Assembly (NCBI GenBank): GCA_036873755.1
Contig: JAVTVY010057091.1
Span: 186,001-250,000, forward strand
Reading direction: 5' to 3'
DNA length: 64,000 bases
Source: Hanleya hanleyi
Lineage: Eukaryota; Mollusca; Polyplacophora; Lepidopleurida; Hanleyidae
The translations under genes were made by a program, and so were the position numbers. The first letter of the stretch is position 1. Each line of letters opens with the position of its first letter. The notes under the pieces were generated by a model. That model was given only the letters and a program-made list of their open reading frames with translations, did no database searches and was not told where the DNA came from. Positions 36,401 through 48,400 of the stretch are shown here, in pieces.

Positions 36401-39400
36401 GAGATTGGATGGATTGATATCAGTAATGTGGAGGTTGGTTGGATTGATAGCAGTAATGATGAGGTTGCTTGGATTGATATTAGTAATGAGGTTGGTTGGA
36501 TAGATATCAGTAATGACATGAATGAGGAGGTTTGTTTTAATGAATGAGGGATCAAGTAACAGCAAAAACAATTTAAAGTCTCACTGGAGCATTGTTATTT
36601 ATTCATGAGAAACACCTCTGCCAGATCTGTCACCGCGGCAGGGAATTTAAACATGAATATCTCTAAAACAGTTAAACATTTTCAGGTCAAACTTTGTGTG
36701 CTACGTAGATCTGGATAATTTTTATGGTTGTATATTGGTGTCTGCTGGCACTATAGTCGGAGCATAGTTAAACATTTGTAACACGATTTTGTTTGATTTC
36801 TATTTTCTATAAAATTTAATTATAATGATCTTGAAGGGGTAGGCAAAGTGCTGAAAAGGCTTTGGGGTTGCTGGCATAACTGTGGAGTTATTTCATTTTT
36901 TTCGTGAATGGAAATTGACCAATTTGATCGGTGAACCAATAGTACATTACTAATGCCAGAAATTTGATTTGCCTGTATGTCAAAATTATCGCTAAAAATA
37001 ACCAATACGAGCAAAAAAGAGAAAAAAAAAGATTGCTCAGGCAGAACTTATATCTTCCTGAAAGTAGAACAGAATATCCTATGATAGCAAAGTTTCTTTC
37101 CCCTCACGCCTAAAGAAGTTCACCCTGTTTTCATGGCAATGTTTTTTTCGTGTCTTGTACGAGTCATCAGTATGTCTATATTGTTATTTCAGGAGTGCGA
37201 GGAGATGAAATCCAATACACTGGACCAACGGTTGAGGAAGAAAGAGAGTGAACTGTTATTAGAGAAAAGGGAGAAAACTGACCAGGAAGAGGTCAGACTA
37301 GCTTCTTAATCTACGGTCAAACTGCACAGAATGTACAAACTCTTATTTTACTAAATGGTAACTGTTATGGGCTGTTTCAATTAAAAATATGAAAACCCAC
37401 CTGAAAGAGAATACATTCATGAATATATCAGTTGTGCCTTCTCCCTCGACAATAAGAAAAAAATAAAGTTCTTTGGGTGGCTGATCAAGTTTTAGTTTTA
37501 CATGTTTTTCTTGAATGCCTGTATTCTGCCAGGTTCACAGTGTAGTACTACGAGAACTGGAGTCCCTGAAGGTCAAACACAAAGACACTCTGGAGGAACT
37601 GATCACCTATAAAGATAAGGTATTAATAGATGAACCTACACTTGCTATGAAGAAGTTTGACAGTCAATTAAACTGTGCTTGTCTATTGTTGGAGTATTAA
37701 GGGTACTGCAGGCACTTTTACACACCCTCTAGAATTTGTCTTTATACAGATAAAAGTATGCCTTCTATCTATGATAATGTGTATATTTGTTGCCCAAATC
37801 TACACCTGCTCTTGCTAATGGCCTTATCTCCCTTTAGGAAGATCCTACAAATAGTTAAAAACGAAAAGTTGTCTCCCCTTAGGGAGCTCTCTCAGCCCAG
37901 CTAGGTTACTTAAGCTCTGCCCAATCCTTAATCTCCCTCTTTCTCTATTTGTACCTGCTCGAGTGTCGTGCATATCAGGAAGTGTCCTATAGTGCTGGTT
38001 TGGTTGTTGTTGGTTTGACCTTCGGTTGTACCTTTGCTAAACTTGTATTTTTCTGTTGCTGTATTTCTTGGACAATTATGTCTGAGATATCTATCCCGGT
38101 TATTTCTAATTCTTGTCGCTCGCGTGGGCAGTTTTGGACTTGCTTAGATGCTCACACGGTTTGCTTTTCGTGTAAAGGTCACCTGTGTTATCGGCAGGCC
38201 ACGTGTTCAGAGTGTCAATCTTGGGATACTATTACCTGGAGGAACTATGCCCAGGCGCGGCGGGCATATTTATTGCACGCTACTGAAGACCCGGCATTAT
38301 CGGAGGACGATAGACGTCAAAATGAGATTGCGTTAGTTGGAGATCTGAAATTTAACAAGGACCTCGTGGGTTCTAATTTGGATTTATCGCATAGACTTAA
38401 AAGCCCGGCTTTATCATCGGCGTCTGTTACTATCCCTCCTAGTGGGACCGTTGCACGAGGAGATAGCGATCATGTTCTAGACAGTCTGGCTTCTACTGGT
38501 AAAGCCTTGTCTGGGGTTCCTGTGAAACCTGTTTCTTTGTTCGAGACAACAAAGGACTCTAGCCCCAGGTCGGGTTTGCCTGAGCGTTCTATTGTTACCA
38601 ACGAACAAAAGATTTCTGCTTCACCGCGTGTCATTTCACCTAATCTTTTGTCAGTCGGTCTATCTCTGTCCGGTTCTTTCAAAGAGAAAAAACATCATCG
38701 ATTGTCGACTTCACCTTTACGGTTTAAATCTCGTTCTTCCTCTGCTGTTTTATCTAAAGCAGCCTTTCGCTCTATGGTCGGTCGTTCGGACTCTACTTTG
38801 AATTATCAGATTGCGGATTTACAGCCTCCGGTTTCTACGTTTGTTGACCCGTCACTTCGTCGTTCCCGTGCTTCCAAATGACGCTCTTGTACATCGCAAC
38901 GCCGTTCACGTTCTCGTTCGCCTGTACGTCGTTTTGTTACTCCGCCTCGACGTTCTGTTATGCCGTCTCGTCGTTTTCATACACCTGTACGCCGTTCTCA
39001 TACACCTGTTCGTCGTTCTCGTTCTCCTGTTCGTCGAGCTCATACACCTAATCGTCCTAGTACTTCTTTACGGCTTTCCCGTTCTCCGGTACGCCGTTCT
39101 CGTACTCCTGTTCGACGTTCCCGTACGCCTCCACGCCTTTTGCCACGTCGTTCTTCCTCACCTCCCCGTCGGGGTCGTCAAGTTCGTCAGTCGCAGACTC
39201 CATTTCTTGATCAATCTTTTGATCGGTTATTGTCTACCTCTCGCCGTCGACACGTCGTTTGTTCTCCCAAAGCGGTTTCGACGTCTTCGTCTGATAGTCA
39301 AGATTCCCCTTCTTCTTCGGATAGTTCGAAAGATTCGTCTAAGATGCCATTTTCTGACAAAATGGCGGCGGTTTTGGCTCTCGTTCCGGACATGCCCGTT

Positions 39401-42400
39401 TCTTCTAATGCTGTCTCTTCATCTGCTCGGGTTAAATGTCCGACAGCGGCTTCTTCCGCGTTCACGTCTACTTCTTCTAAGACGCCTCTCACGTCAGGGG
39501 TTATTCTAGCCCAAAATCTTTCATCTACTCAATTTGAGAATTTCACAAAACTCAATTTTTCGGCGCGGCCTTGGCGCGCCAATAATCGAAAAAACTCAAT
39601 ATTTCCATGGTTTTCATAGTTTCGGCTCAGAAACTCAATTATGCAAACATTTTCATAGGGATAACTGAAAACAAATTTCAAACCCACAGTTGAAAATTAC
39701 ACATCCATTATACACGTCCGCCTTCATTTCAAGCCTGCGAATAATTTTTTCACTGGTGACCGACACTTTGGCAGGCCAGGGGTTTTTTCAGACAGTTTTT
39801 CATCGGGGTAACCCCGATGAAAAACGATTACAAATTGAGTTTTTGGAATTTTTTAAATTGAGTTTTTTTCTCGGAAATTGAGTATTTTCTGGGGTTGATA
39901 GTTTGCGCGCCGAAGGCGCGCTAAAAAATTGAGTTTCTGTGAAAAAAAAATTGAGTTTCTGTGAAAAAATAGTCGGAAGAAATATATAATTTGCGTCTGC
40001 CGGCAAGAATTTTTTTTGGCCGACGTTGCGGTCAATTGCAGAGACAGGGCGATATAAAGACATCATGTCTGAATACCTTACGTAAACCAGGATCGTTGTT
40101 GGAATCATAACGAAAGACATCAACAATTTTGGGGTAAAAGATTCGATCGTTACCTTTCCATTTTTATTTAACATCTTTCGACAGTGATTGGCAGCCATTT
40201 TCCTTCGACAGAGATACTGCATCAATAAATAGTTGTCTCCCTTGTTGCATTCGGAAACCAGGATTAGTGTGAAGTAGCGCACTCTTTCGCGGGCTCCCGA
40301 CCAGCGCCCTCTGTAGCGCCGTGATTGGCTAATAAACAACCTTGACCCTACCAAGGCAACGTGACAATCGTTTGACAGTTCGACGAAAGGAAGGTACACA
40401 CCGACGAGTTACGGTCCCGAAGAATTACAATCAATTAATTTGAAAGCTGAATACATCGTGTATATGGATCATACATGTAGAAATTCACAGCAGAGTCCAA
40501 TTGGAATTGATAGGCTTCTGATTATATGCATAGGTTGTTCAGTGAGTTACTTCTGTGTATGCTGATCATGTCTGTCATGCCTGTGTACCACTTGACTTAT
40601 TATGTCGGATTGTACTGGAATAAACAGTTGTTATGCAGCTACATTTATGTTGTTTAAGTACTGTGATGCTAGCTTCTGGTCAGCATCTGGGCAGAAATTG
40701 TAAATTACAGTTGATCGGGAAAACCTTAACCCGAACCCCATCACATGTCTGTAAAATGGCTGCATATGATAGATCATCAGTTTGAGATCACAGTAGCTTT
40801 GTCAACGCAGTCGCAATGGAAATTATGGCTGGTATGATAAATACAGAAATGTTAACATATCATGGATATTCATATATTTATTGATCTTGGACTCAATGAT
40901 CAATCCGTTCAGTCAGTTTTGGTTCATGTAATTTATCAGTTCATTCCATATATCCGCATGTGTTGCATGGGATTTACTTTAGCAATTACACTTCAGTAGT
41001 TTATTTGTGTGAACCTCCATACCTCACTCTGAAGTACATGCATAACAAAATGGACATTCATGTTTATTATTATGCCATTTTTAACATTTGTATTTTTCTC
41101 TGCGATGAAAAAGCGATCAAATAAAAGATTCTTTGGAGTGTACTACTAAAATAATAAAAAATTGAGTTTTATATCTACTACACGACTAAAAAGTTGAAAA
41201 ATTGAGTTTTATTGTACTTTTAGCGCGCCGAAGGCGCGCAAAAAAAAATGAATTTTTCAAGTTTTGAAATTGAGTTCGATAAAGGATTTTCGTCTGAAAA
41301 AACCCCTGCAGGCATCAATAACTTAGTATCTAACATTTGGAATGTGTTGCCCTGACAAAGATAGTATCTGGCTTCGTACTCAGTACTACAAAAGGTAGCT
41401 GTTTTTTTCCAGGAATAGTTGTTTATAATTGTTAGCTAACATGAAATAAATATGACTGCATGATTAACTTTGTCGAATTTCTGTATACAAGATGTAGTTT
41501 TTGGCTGAGTAAAAAACCATCGAAATTGCCTAGAAGAAGAAAAAACAATACGATGTTCATCAAGTATTCTGTTTGAAAATCCAATCAAATGGTACTATGC
41601 CTTTCAGTTATACTTAAAAGAGAATCAACAACCCAAGATTGTTGATTTTATGACCTTGAAAATGGTAATTTTTCATTGAGAGGAGATCGTCAGATACATT
41701 TCGTTGTTGTTGTTGCAAAGCCCGGGCCACTCAATTTCCGTGTCTAATTTCTTTGCCCACGGTTTTGCAGTTCATTAGTCATTGCAGTCAAAGCATTCTT
41801 ATATTTTGTACATTAATGTCTATAGTGCACAAGTTTTATTCTGTTTCGAGTGGTAGCTAGCTGTAAAATACCAGATCAACATCGTTTGAAGCAACAATTT
41901 CTGCCTGGCAAACGATCCTGTCAGAGTGAATCTTGCAGCGCATTTACTGATGATGTCAGCAATATTGCGAAGATGGTATTTGGCAATCTTCTTAACGCTA
42001 TATTTCATTGGATGATAATGAACTGCCTGTCCAATGAATGAGCGCGATACTGCCCAACACTCTCCTATCAAAGGTTCTCCTATGCACCATTTGTTCAAAT
42101 TGTCAGTATCACCTTTGTGCGGAGAGTCACAGTGCGCCAGTAAACAACAACAACGAAAACAGACGTCGGATCGCGAACTCGGACAAGATTCAAGGATTAA
42201 AATAAGTTTATTTAGATACAAATACACAATGATATGGGCGAGGAAATATCAGTAAAACTCAATTTTTTTTTCTCAATATCGAAAATTAAAGGAAACTGAA
42301 TTTGTCGAGGGAAAACTCAATTTACAAAAATCCTCTAAAACTCAATTTTCAAAATTTCTCATCGGGATTACCACGATGAGAAATCGGCTAGAAAAACCCC

Positions 42401-45400
42401 TGCACGTGTGCTCCGTCTCCAGCTTGGGAGTCTAATTGTATTGTGTTTGATCGTCAATTGGAGGATGACAACAAGTTTAAGAAGCCCTCGTTTTCATTTT
42501 ACCAACTTCATGATAACGTTCTTCCCGATAAACCGCCCAAACGTGATCGTGATTTGAGTCAGGTTTCGAAATCAAATAAAGCAACTTCTGTTTCGGTTCC
42601 TACCAAAGTTGTCGATAATGTTATGGAGATGTTGCTGGCAATGCAACGTATTACATCTTTCGCGGATTGGTTTCTGTTGGCTACTTCTCGGATTACCTTG
42701 GATCCTGCGTTACGTCAAGCGATGGTTCGGCTTCTTTGTCTTCTGGTCGTCTTACCTACTTACGAGCTTTCATTGACACGCTCAATATAGCTAACCGTCA
42801 TGTCATTGAGGCGGGTGCTTTTTCTTATGTTTCGCTTCTTCAAGCTCAGCGTAAAGTGTTGCTTCAGTTTGTCAAGCCTGACGTTCCATACTTTGTGAAG
42901 GATCAACTGTTACAACAGCCGTTATCCTCTAAGTTTGTTTTCAACAATGCTATCGAGTCTGTCATGCCTAGTATTCGTGAGGAACGGACTTCTCGTTATG
43001 CCCCCCCTCTAACTAGAGGGGGGGCATATAGCGATCGCTTTGTCCGTCCGTCCGGTCTGTCCGTCCGTCTGTCCGTCCGAATTTCTTGTCCGCGCAATAT
43101 CTCGGTTAATATTTGATGGACAGGATTGAAACTTGCATGCAATGTGCCCAGTGCCTCGTAGTTGTGCAGCGTAGAGTTTTTTCCGAGTTCTGGTATAATT
43201 TTCAAGAGTTATGGCCCTTTTTCTGAAATCTCTGTGAATTGGACTTGTCCGGGCTGGATCTTGGTTAATATTGTATGGACAAGTATGAAATTTGCATGAT
43301 ATGTGGTCAGTGCGTCACAGTTGTGCAGTGTAAAGTTTTTTCACGTTTCGCTTATATTTTCAAGAGTTATGGCCCTTTGTTCTTGAAATATCCATGAATT
43401 GGGACTTGTCCGGGCTGGATCTCGGTTAATATTGTATGGACAATTATGAAATTTGCAGGATATGTGGTCAGTGCCCTGTAGTTGTGCAGCGTGAAGTTTT
43501 TCCACGTTTCGCGTATATTTTCAAGAGTTATTTTTTCTTCAAATCTTTGTGAATTGGGACTTGTAGGGCTGGATCTCGGTTAATATTGTATGGACAAGTA
43601 TGAGATTTGCATGATATGTAGTCAGTGACCCGTAGGTGTGCAGCATGAATTTTCTCTGCTTGCGGTTATGTTTTCAAGAGTTATGGCCCTTTGTTTATCA
43701 AATCTAAGTGAATGGGATATATTTATTTTTCCAGGCTGGATCTCGGTCCATAACCGATTTGAACCAGAAAAATGGCTATATTATATGTTATTCTACATTC
43801 CAAAGCAGACAACATAGGTCCTGAAGTATGAAATTGCCCCAAAAAGAGTGAATTGGGTGCAAATTTCAAAGTTCACTGATCGCTTCGTAATTTCACCACA
43901 ACATACTCCCAAGGAATGTAGGTCTCATAACCAGGTCACATTTTCGGATTTGGCGAAGCCCTGGCGACCATCTTGCATCGAAACATCGTATTATCACTTG
44001 TTGGTTGATACTTGGAATATGTATTATGTGAGGCATGGCAAAAAAAGTGACTGAAACAGAATTTTTATAATTATCCAAATTAGGCCACCAACCAATAAAG
44101 AACAGAACGATGGCAGGGCAGTGTCGGATTAAAGCGGAAGGGGGGGGGGGGCATACAATTGAGCAATCTCTGATTGCTTCCTTCCTGTGTTTGATTTCTG
44201 CTGCGGCTCGGCGTCCGGCTTTTTCCGTGGATCGGAAGCCTAACCGGAATCGTGTATCCAAGCCTACCCAACGTGAGGTATTTCCACATGGTAATTTTCG
44301 TGGCTTCGACAAGCCTCTACAAGCCCGTGGCCGTCGTTCCACCCGTGGGAAATTTTCCAGAGGAAGGGGTGCTTCCAACAAATGACTATCCGTTCCCCAT
44401 TTCCCATCATACCAGAGATTTTCATCTGCCCGCCTTCCGCCCTTTCAATCATCAGGTCGTCGGCGGCCGTTTACAACATTTCTGGGAGAATTGGCAGCTC
44501 ATAACAGACAACGACTGGATTATCAAGACATTGAAGTATGGTTTCCTCTTCAACTTTCAGTCCCAGCCCAGACTCATCTCTCGGCCTCGTCCTTCTCTAC
44601 TGCCAGTTCCCACAGGACACGTTCAGACGCTTCTTTCCTCTGTCGCCACGCTCATCGCCAAAGGTGCCGTCAGAGAGCTGCCACATGCCGAAGACAGCGT
44701 CGGTTACTACAGTCATGTCTTCCTTGTTCCGAAGAAAGATTCGGACCAAATGCGGATGATTATCGATCTCAAGAGACTCAACAAGTTTCATCTGACCATG
44801 CCGCCTCATTTCAAGATGTCAGTCTCATCGATCCGGGCCCGCGTACATCACTGGGATTGGTTGGCCTCCATCGATTTACAGGACGCATATCTCCATATAC
44901 CTATTCATCCTCGTCATCGGCGATTCCTTCGTTTCACCATCAACGATCGTCGGTTCGAGTGGCAAGTCCTCCCGTTCGGAGTCAACATCACTCCATGGCT
45001 TTTCACCCGTATCACTTCACCAGTCATGGCGTTTCTCCATCTACGGGGCATTCACATCGAGGTTTATATAGACGACATCCTCTTGTGGGCTGCGGACAAG
45101 CCCCTACTCAACGCTCAGGTCCGTTTCACTCTGCTCGTTCTACGTCATCTCGGGTTCATACCTCACCCTCAGAAGTCAGAGTTGGTTCCAGCGCAAATTC
45201 GCCGTTACATCGGGGCTGTGTTCAATACTCGTCAACAACTGGTGCGCCCCCCAGAGGACCGGTGGACCAAAATTCAGGCGTTGATACTAAGGTTTTTGTC
45301 ATCAACTTATCAGACACGTCAGCGGTGGCAAAGCCTTCTGGGTTTACTCACTTCCACGCAGGGCCTTACTCATTACAGTCGTCTCCGAGTTCGGCCGCTG

Positions 45401-48400
45401 CAATACCATCTGTTTCCTTATCTACAGACGTCATCCCTCAATCCTGTTGTTCTGGTATTGACGTCTCTACATCCACATCTGATTTGGTGGCAGTCCCGCC
45501 ACAACGTCATGCGGGGAGTTCCCTTCCGATTTCCATCTCCGGATCACCATCTCCACACCGATGCTTCCGAGACCGGTTGGGGAGCCCATCTGGACGGTCT
45601 GGAGGTGTCCGGCAGATGGTCGAGTTTGGATGCCAGACTTCACATCAACCTTCTGGCAGTCATCCTAGCAGTTCAGCATTGGAGTTGGCGTCTCATGAAG
45701 TCGTCCCTTCTCATCGCTACGGACAACTCTACGGTCATTGCTCACATCAACAAGATGGGTACCACCCGATCTTTCTCAACGTTTCGTCTGGTGTGGGATC
45801 TTTACGACTGGGCTCTCATTCATCACTGTCATCTCAATGCTCGCCATGTTCCGGGTCGGCTCAATGTCTTAGCGGACCGCCTTTCTCGTCCCGACACCGT
45901 CCTTCAGACCGAATGGCAACTTCATCTGGAGGTCTTCCGTCAGATCTGCAGCGTCTGGGAGACCCCCGTGATCGACCTGTTTGCGACGAGGAACAATGCA
46001 CAGCTTACCCTCTTCGTCAGTCCGATTCTGGACCCTCAAGCCTTCGCCATCGACGCCCTTTCAATCAACTGGGACAACTTCCTGGCTTATGCCTACCCAC
46101 CCATGGCCCTGATTCTTCAAAAGATTTCTCAACACGACTGCGTCGTTCTGCTCGTGGTTCCGTGGTGGCCTCGTCGTCAGTGGTTTCCGGTTCTGGTTCC
46201 ACTTCTCACTGCTCCGCCACGTCGTCTTCCAGTTTGGCCCAGCCTGTTGCGTCAACCTCACGGGATATTTCATCACAACCCGCAGTGGCTCAACTTACAT
46301 GTCTGCAGACTATCCAGAGTGCACTCACAGTCCAAGGATTTTCAGCAGAAGTTGCACAGACGATGGTTTCAGCCAATAGATCTTCCACATCACAGCTCTA
46401 TCAAGCGAAATGGGCCTATTTCGTCTCCTGGTGCCAAGAACGTGATTCCGATCCCGACTCTGCCTCTATTTCCTTAGTAGCTGACTTCCTCCTTCACCTT
46501 CATCGTGATAAGAAGTTTCAAATCAGCACCATTGAGGGGTACCGGTCTGCTTTGGCTAGGGTTTTACGTCTTTCTACCGGCATCGACATTAGTCTAAACG
46601 ACAATATCTCTGCTCTCCTACCATGCCTACGGGCTTTCGCCTTACAGTCTCGCCGTACTCGCCAGCTGTTACCGAAGTGGGATATTGATGTGGTTCTTTG
46701 TGCCCTGATTCGTCTGCCCTTCGAACCTTTACAGTCCGCCTCTCTTAAAGCTGTTTCCTACAAAACTGCTTTTCTGGCGGCTTTTGCTTTGGCGTCTAGA
46801 GTTTCTGAACTTCACGCTCTGGAAAGATCATCTCTGACCTGGACGGCGGATTGGTCTCGCATTTCCTTTCGTCCCGTCCCTGAGTTCATCGCCAAGAATG
46901 AGGCTGTGCGCCAAGGTCCATGTGCTCAACGTTTGTACTCCATCCCTGCTTTATCAGACTTTGTTCGTGACCTTGAGGACGACTTACTGTTATGCCCTGT
47001 ACGAGTCATACGTCACTATCTCACTCGTACCGATCCTGGTCGGCGTTCTCGTCGTCTATTATTCCTGTCTCTTCAGCCATCTGCAGTGTGTGACATTACC
47101 AAGAATACTACTGCTTCTTGGTTGAAGAAGACCATTAAGTGGACATATCAACTTGCCATTGACGCTGCCCCACTTTTGTCCTCTGCTTCTTCCCATGAAA
47201 TTCGTGCCATCGCTACATCATGGCCTTTATGGAAGAACTTATCCCTTCATGACATTGTCCAGTCCTGTGCATGGACGGCAAATTCTACGTTCACCAATTT
47301 CTATCTGAGAGATATGTCAGTACAATCAGATAGGGTGACCACGCTTGGGCCGCTGGTGGCTGCCCAGCACGTGGTCGAGTAACTTTCCAAAAAAAAGGGG
47401 GGGGGCATTTGGAGGGGGGGCATTTTCGTTCAGCGCAGCAAGTCCGTCAATCAGCCAGCTTGCTGCATCATCTCATCTATCAGTCATATCATATGTCCAC
47501 CATACTACATGATCACCTCAATAGGTCAGCCTGCCAGCTGCCAACTCACAAGTCATCTTTCAAGGCCTGACACAAGGGTGAGTATTGTTTTTCTTTTTTA
47601 GGTATACTTTGTGTCAATTTCAGGTTTAAAGTACAGAGGGTTTGGTGCATGAGGGCAACTATGACCATCTTATTAGATCATCTCAAGAGAGGCAGCTGCT
47701 GTCAACTCACAAGTCATCTTACAAGAACTGACACATTCGTGAGTACTACTTTCAGGTTTACCAGTGTCAGCAACAGGGACTAAAGTACAGAGAGTTGACG
47801 TAAGATGGCTTGTGGACTAAAGAGTGGTATAAGATGGGCACCTTGTATGCAATGTTGTCGGGATGTACATGACCACTTCTATTCGTCATACACTGATTAC
47901 CACTCGAATACTCACAGCGCCACCGGCCCGAGTTCCTTCGTGGGGGTAAAATTGTGCACCACATCCACGATCACGGCTACATGGTTGAGTACATTCAACA
48001 ATCTATTACGATTACTCCATGACTACCCACAGCGTCACCGACCAGGGTCCCTCTTGTCGAGTACTAGTGTGCCATGTCCGTGATCATCTCAGCGGTTACT
48101 CAGCCTGCTATTGGAACTACAACAAGGCCGAGGTGCCCACCTCCATATGTTGGTAGTGAGCCATTAGCAAGAGCAGGTGTAGATTTGGGCAACAAATATT
48201 AAACATTTATAAATAATGTTGGTATTTGTTACCAAATCAAACCTGCTCTTGCTTTGATTACCCTCCCATCCTGCCCGTCACTCCACGGCCTTGCACACCA
48301 GACGTCTCGGGCTATAAGAGTGAGAAAGAGGGAGATTAAGGATTGGGCAGAGCTTAAGTAACCTAGCTGGGCTGAGAGAGCTCCCTAAGGGGAGACAACT

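Larger units (their letters stand above)
38078..42997 (+). pseudogene. DIRS ORF1 (gag-like, zinc-knuckle plus RS-rich), broken
   Basis: The start is the ATG at 38078 (MSEISIPV), supported by the parallel start MSEVPSF in the copy at 58422. Near the N-terminus a Cys/His cluster (DAHTVCFSCKGHLC) suggests a zinc knuckle. A long Ser/Arg/Pro region (HTPVRRSHTPVRRSRSPVRR) follows from about 38885 to 39215. Defects: TGA at 38879-38881 where Arg codons surround it (probably CGA to TGA); a 2908-bp insertion at 39495; an apparent frameshift near 42700 (SASLSSGRLTYLRAFIDTL reads in another frame); and a repeat insertion at about 42997. The basic C-terminal end lies at 44156-44385. Confidence 0.85.

Noticed and set aside
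35690..36571. 293-codon minus-strand frame with repeated NPTNLLITDI
   Set aside because: Produced by a 30-bp minisatellite; no start context, splice sites or family similarity.
37949..38077. Upstream extension of DIRS ORF1
   Set aside because: The copy at 58422 starts at the equivalent of 38078, and the upstream residues are not conserved between the copies.
41820..42227. 135-codon minus-strand frame
   Set aside because: Inside the non-autonomous CAGGGG element, overlapped by plus-strand frames, no domain recognised.
44491..46362. Serine/histidine-rich protein as a separate gene
   Set aside because: It is the third-frame shadow of RT/RNase H; kept only as an observation about frame openness.
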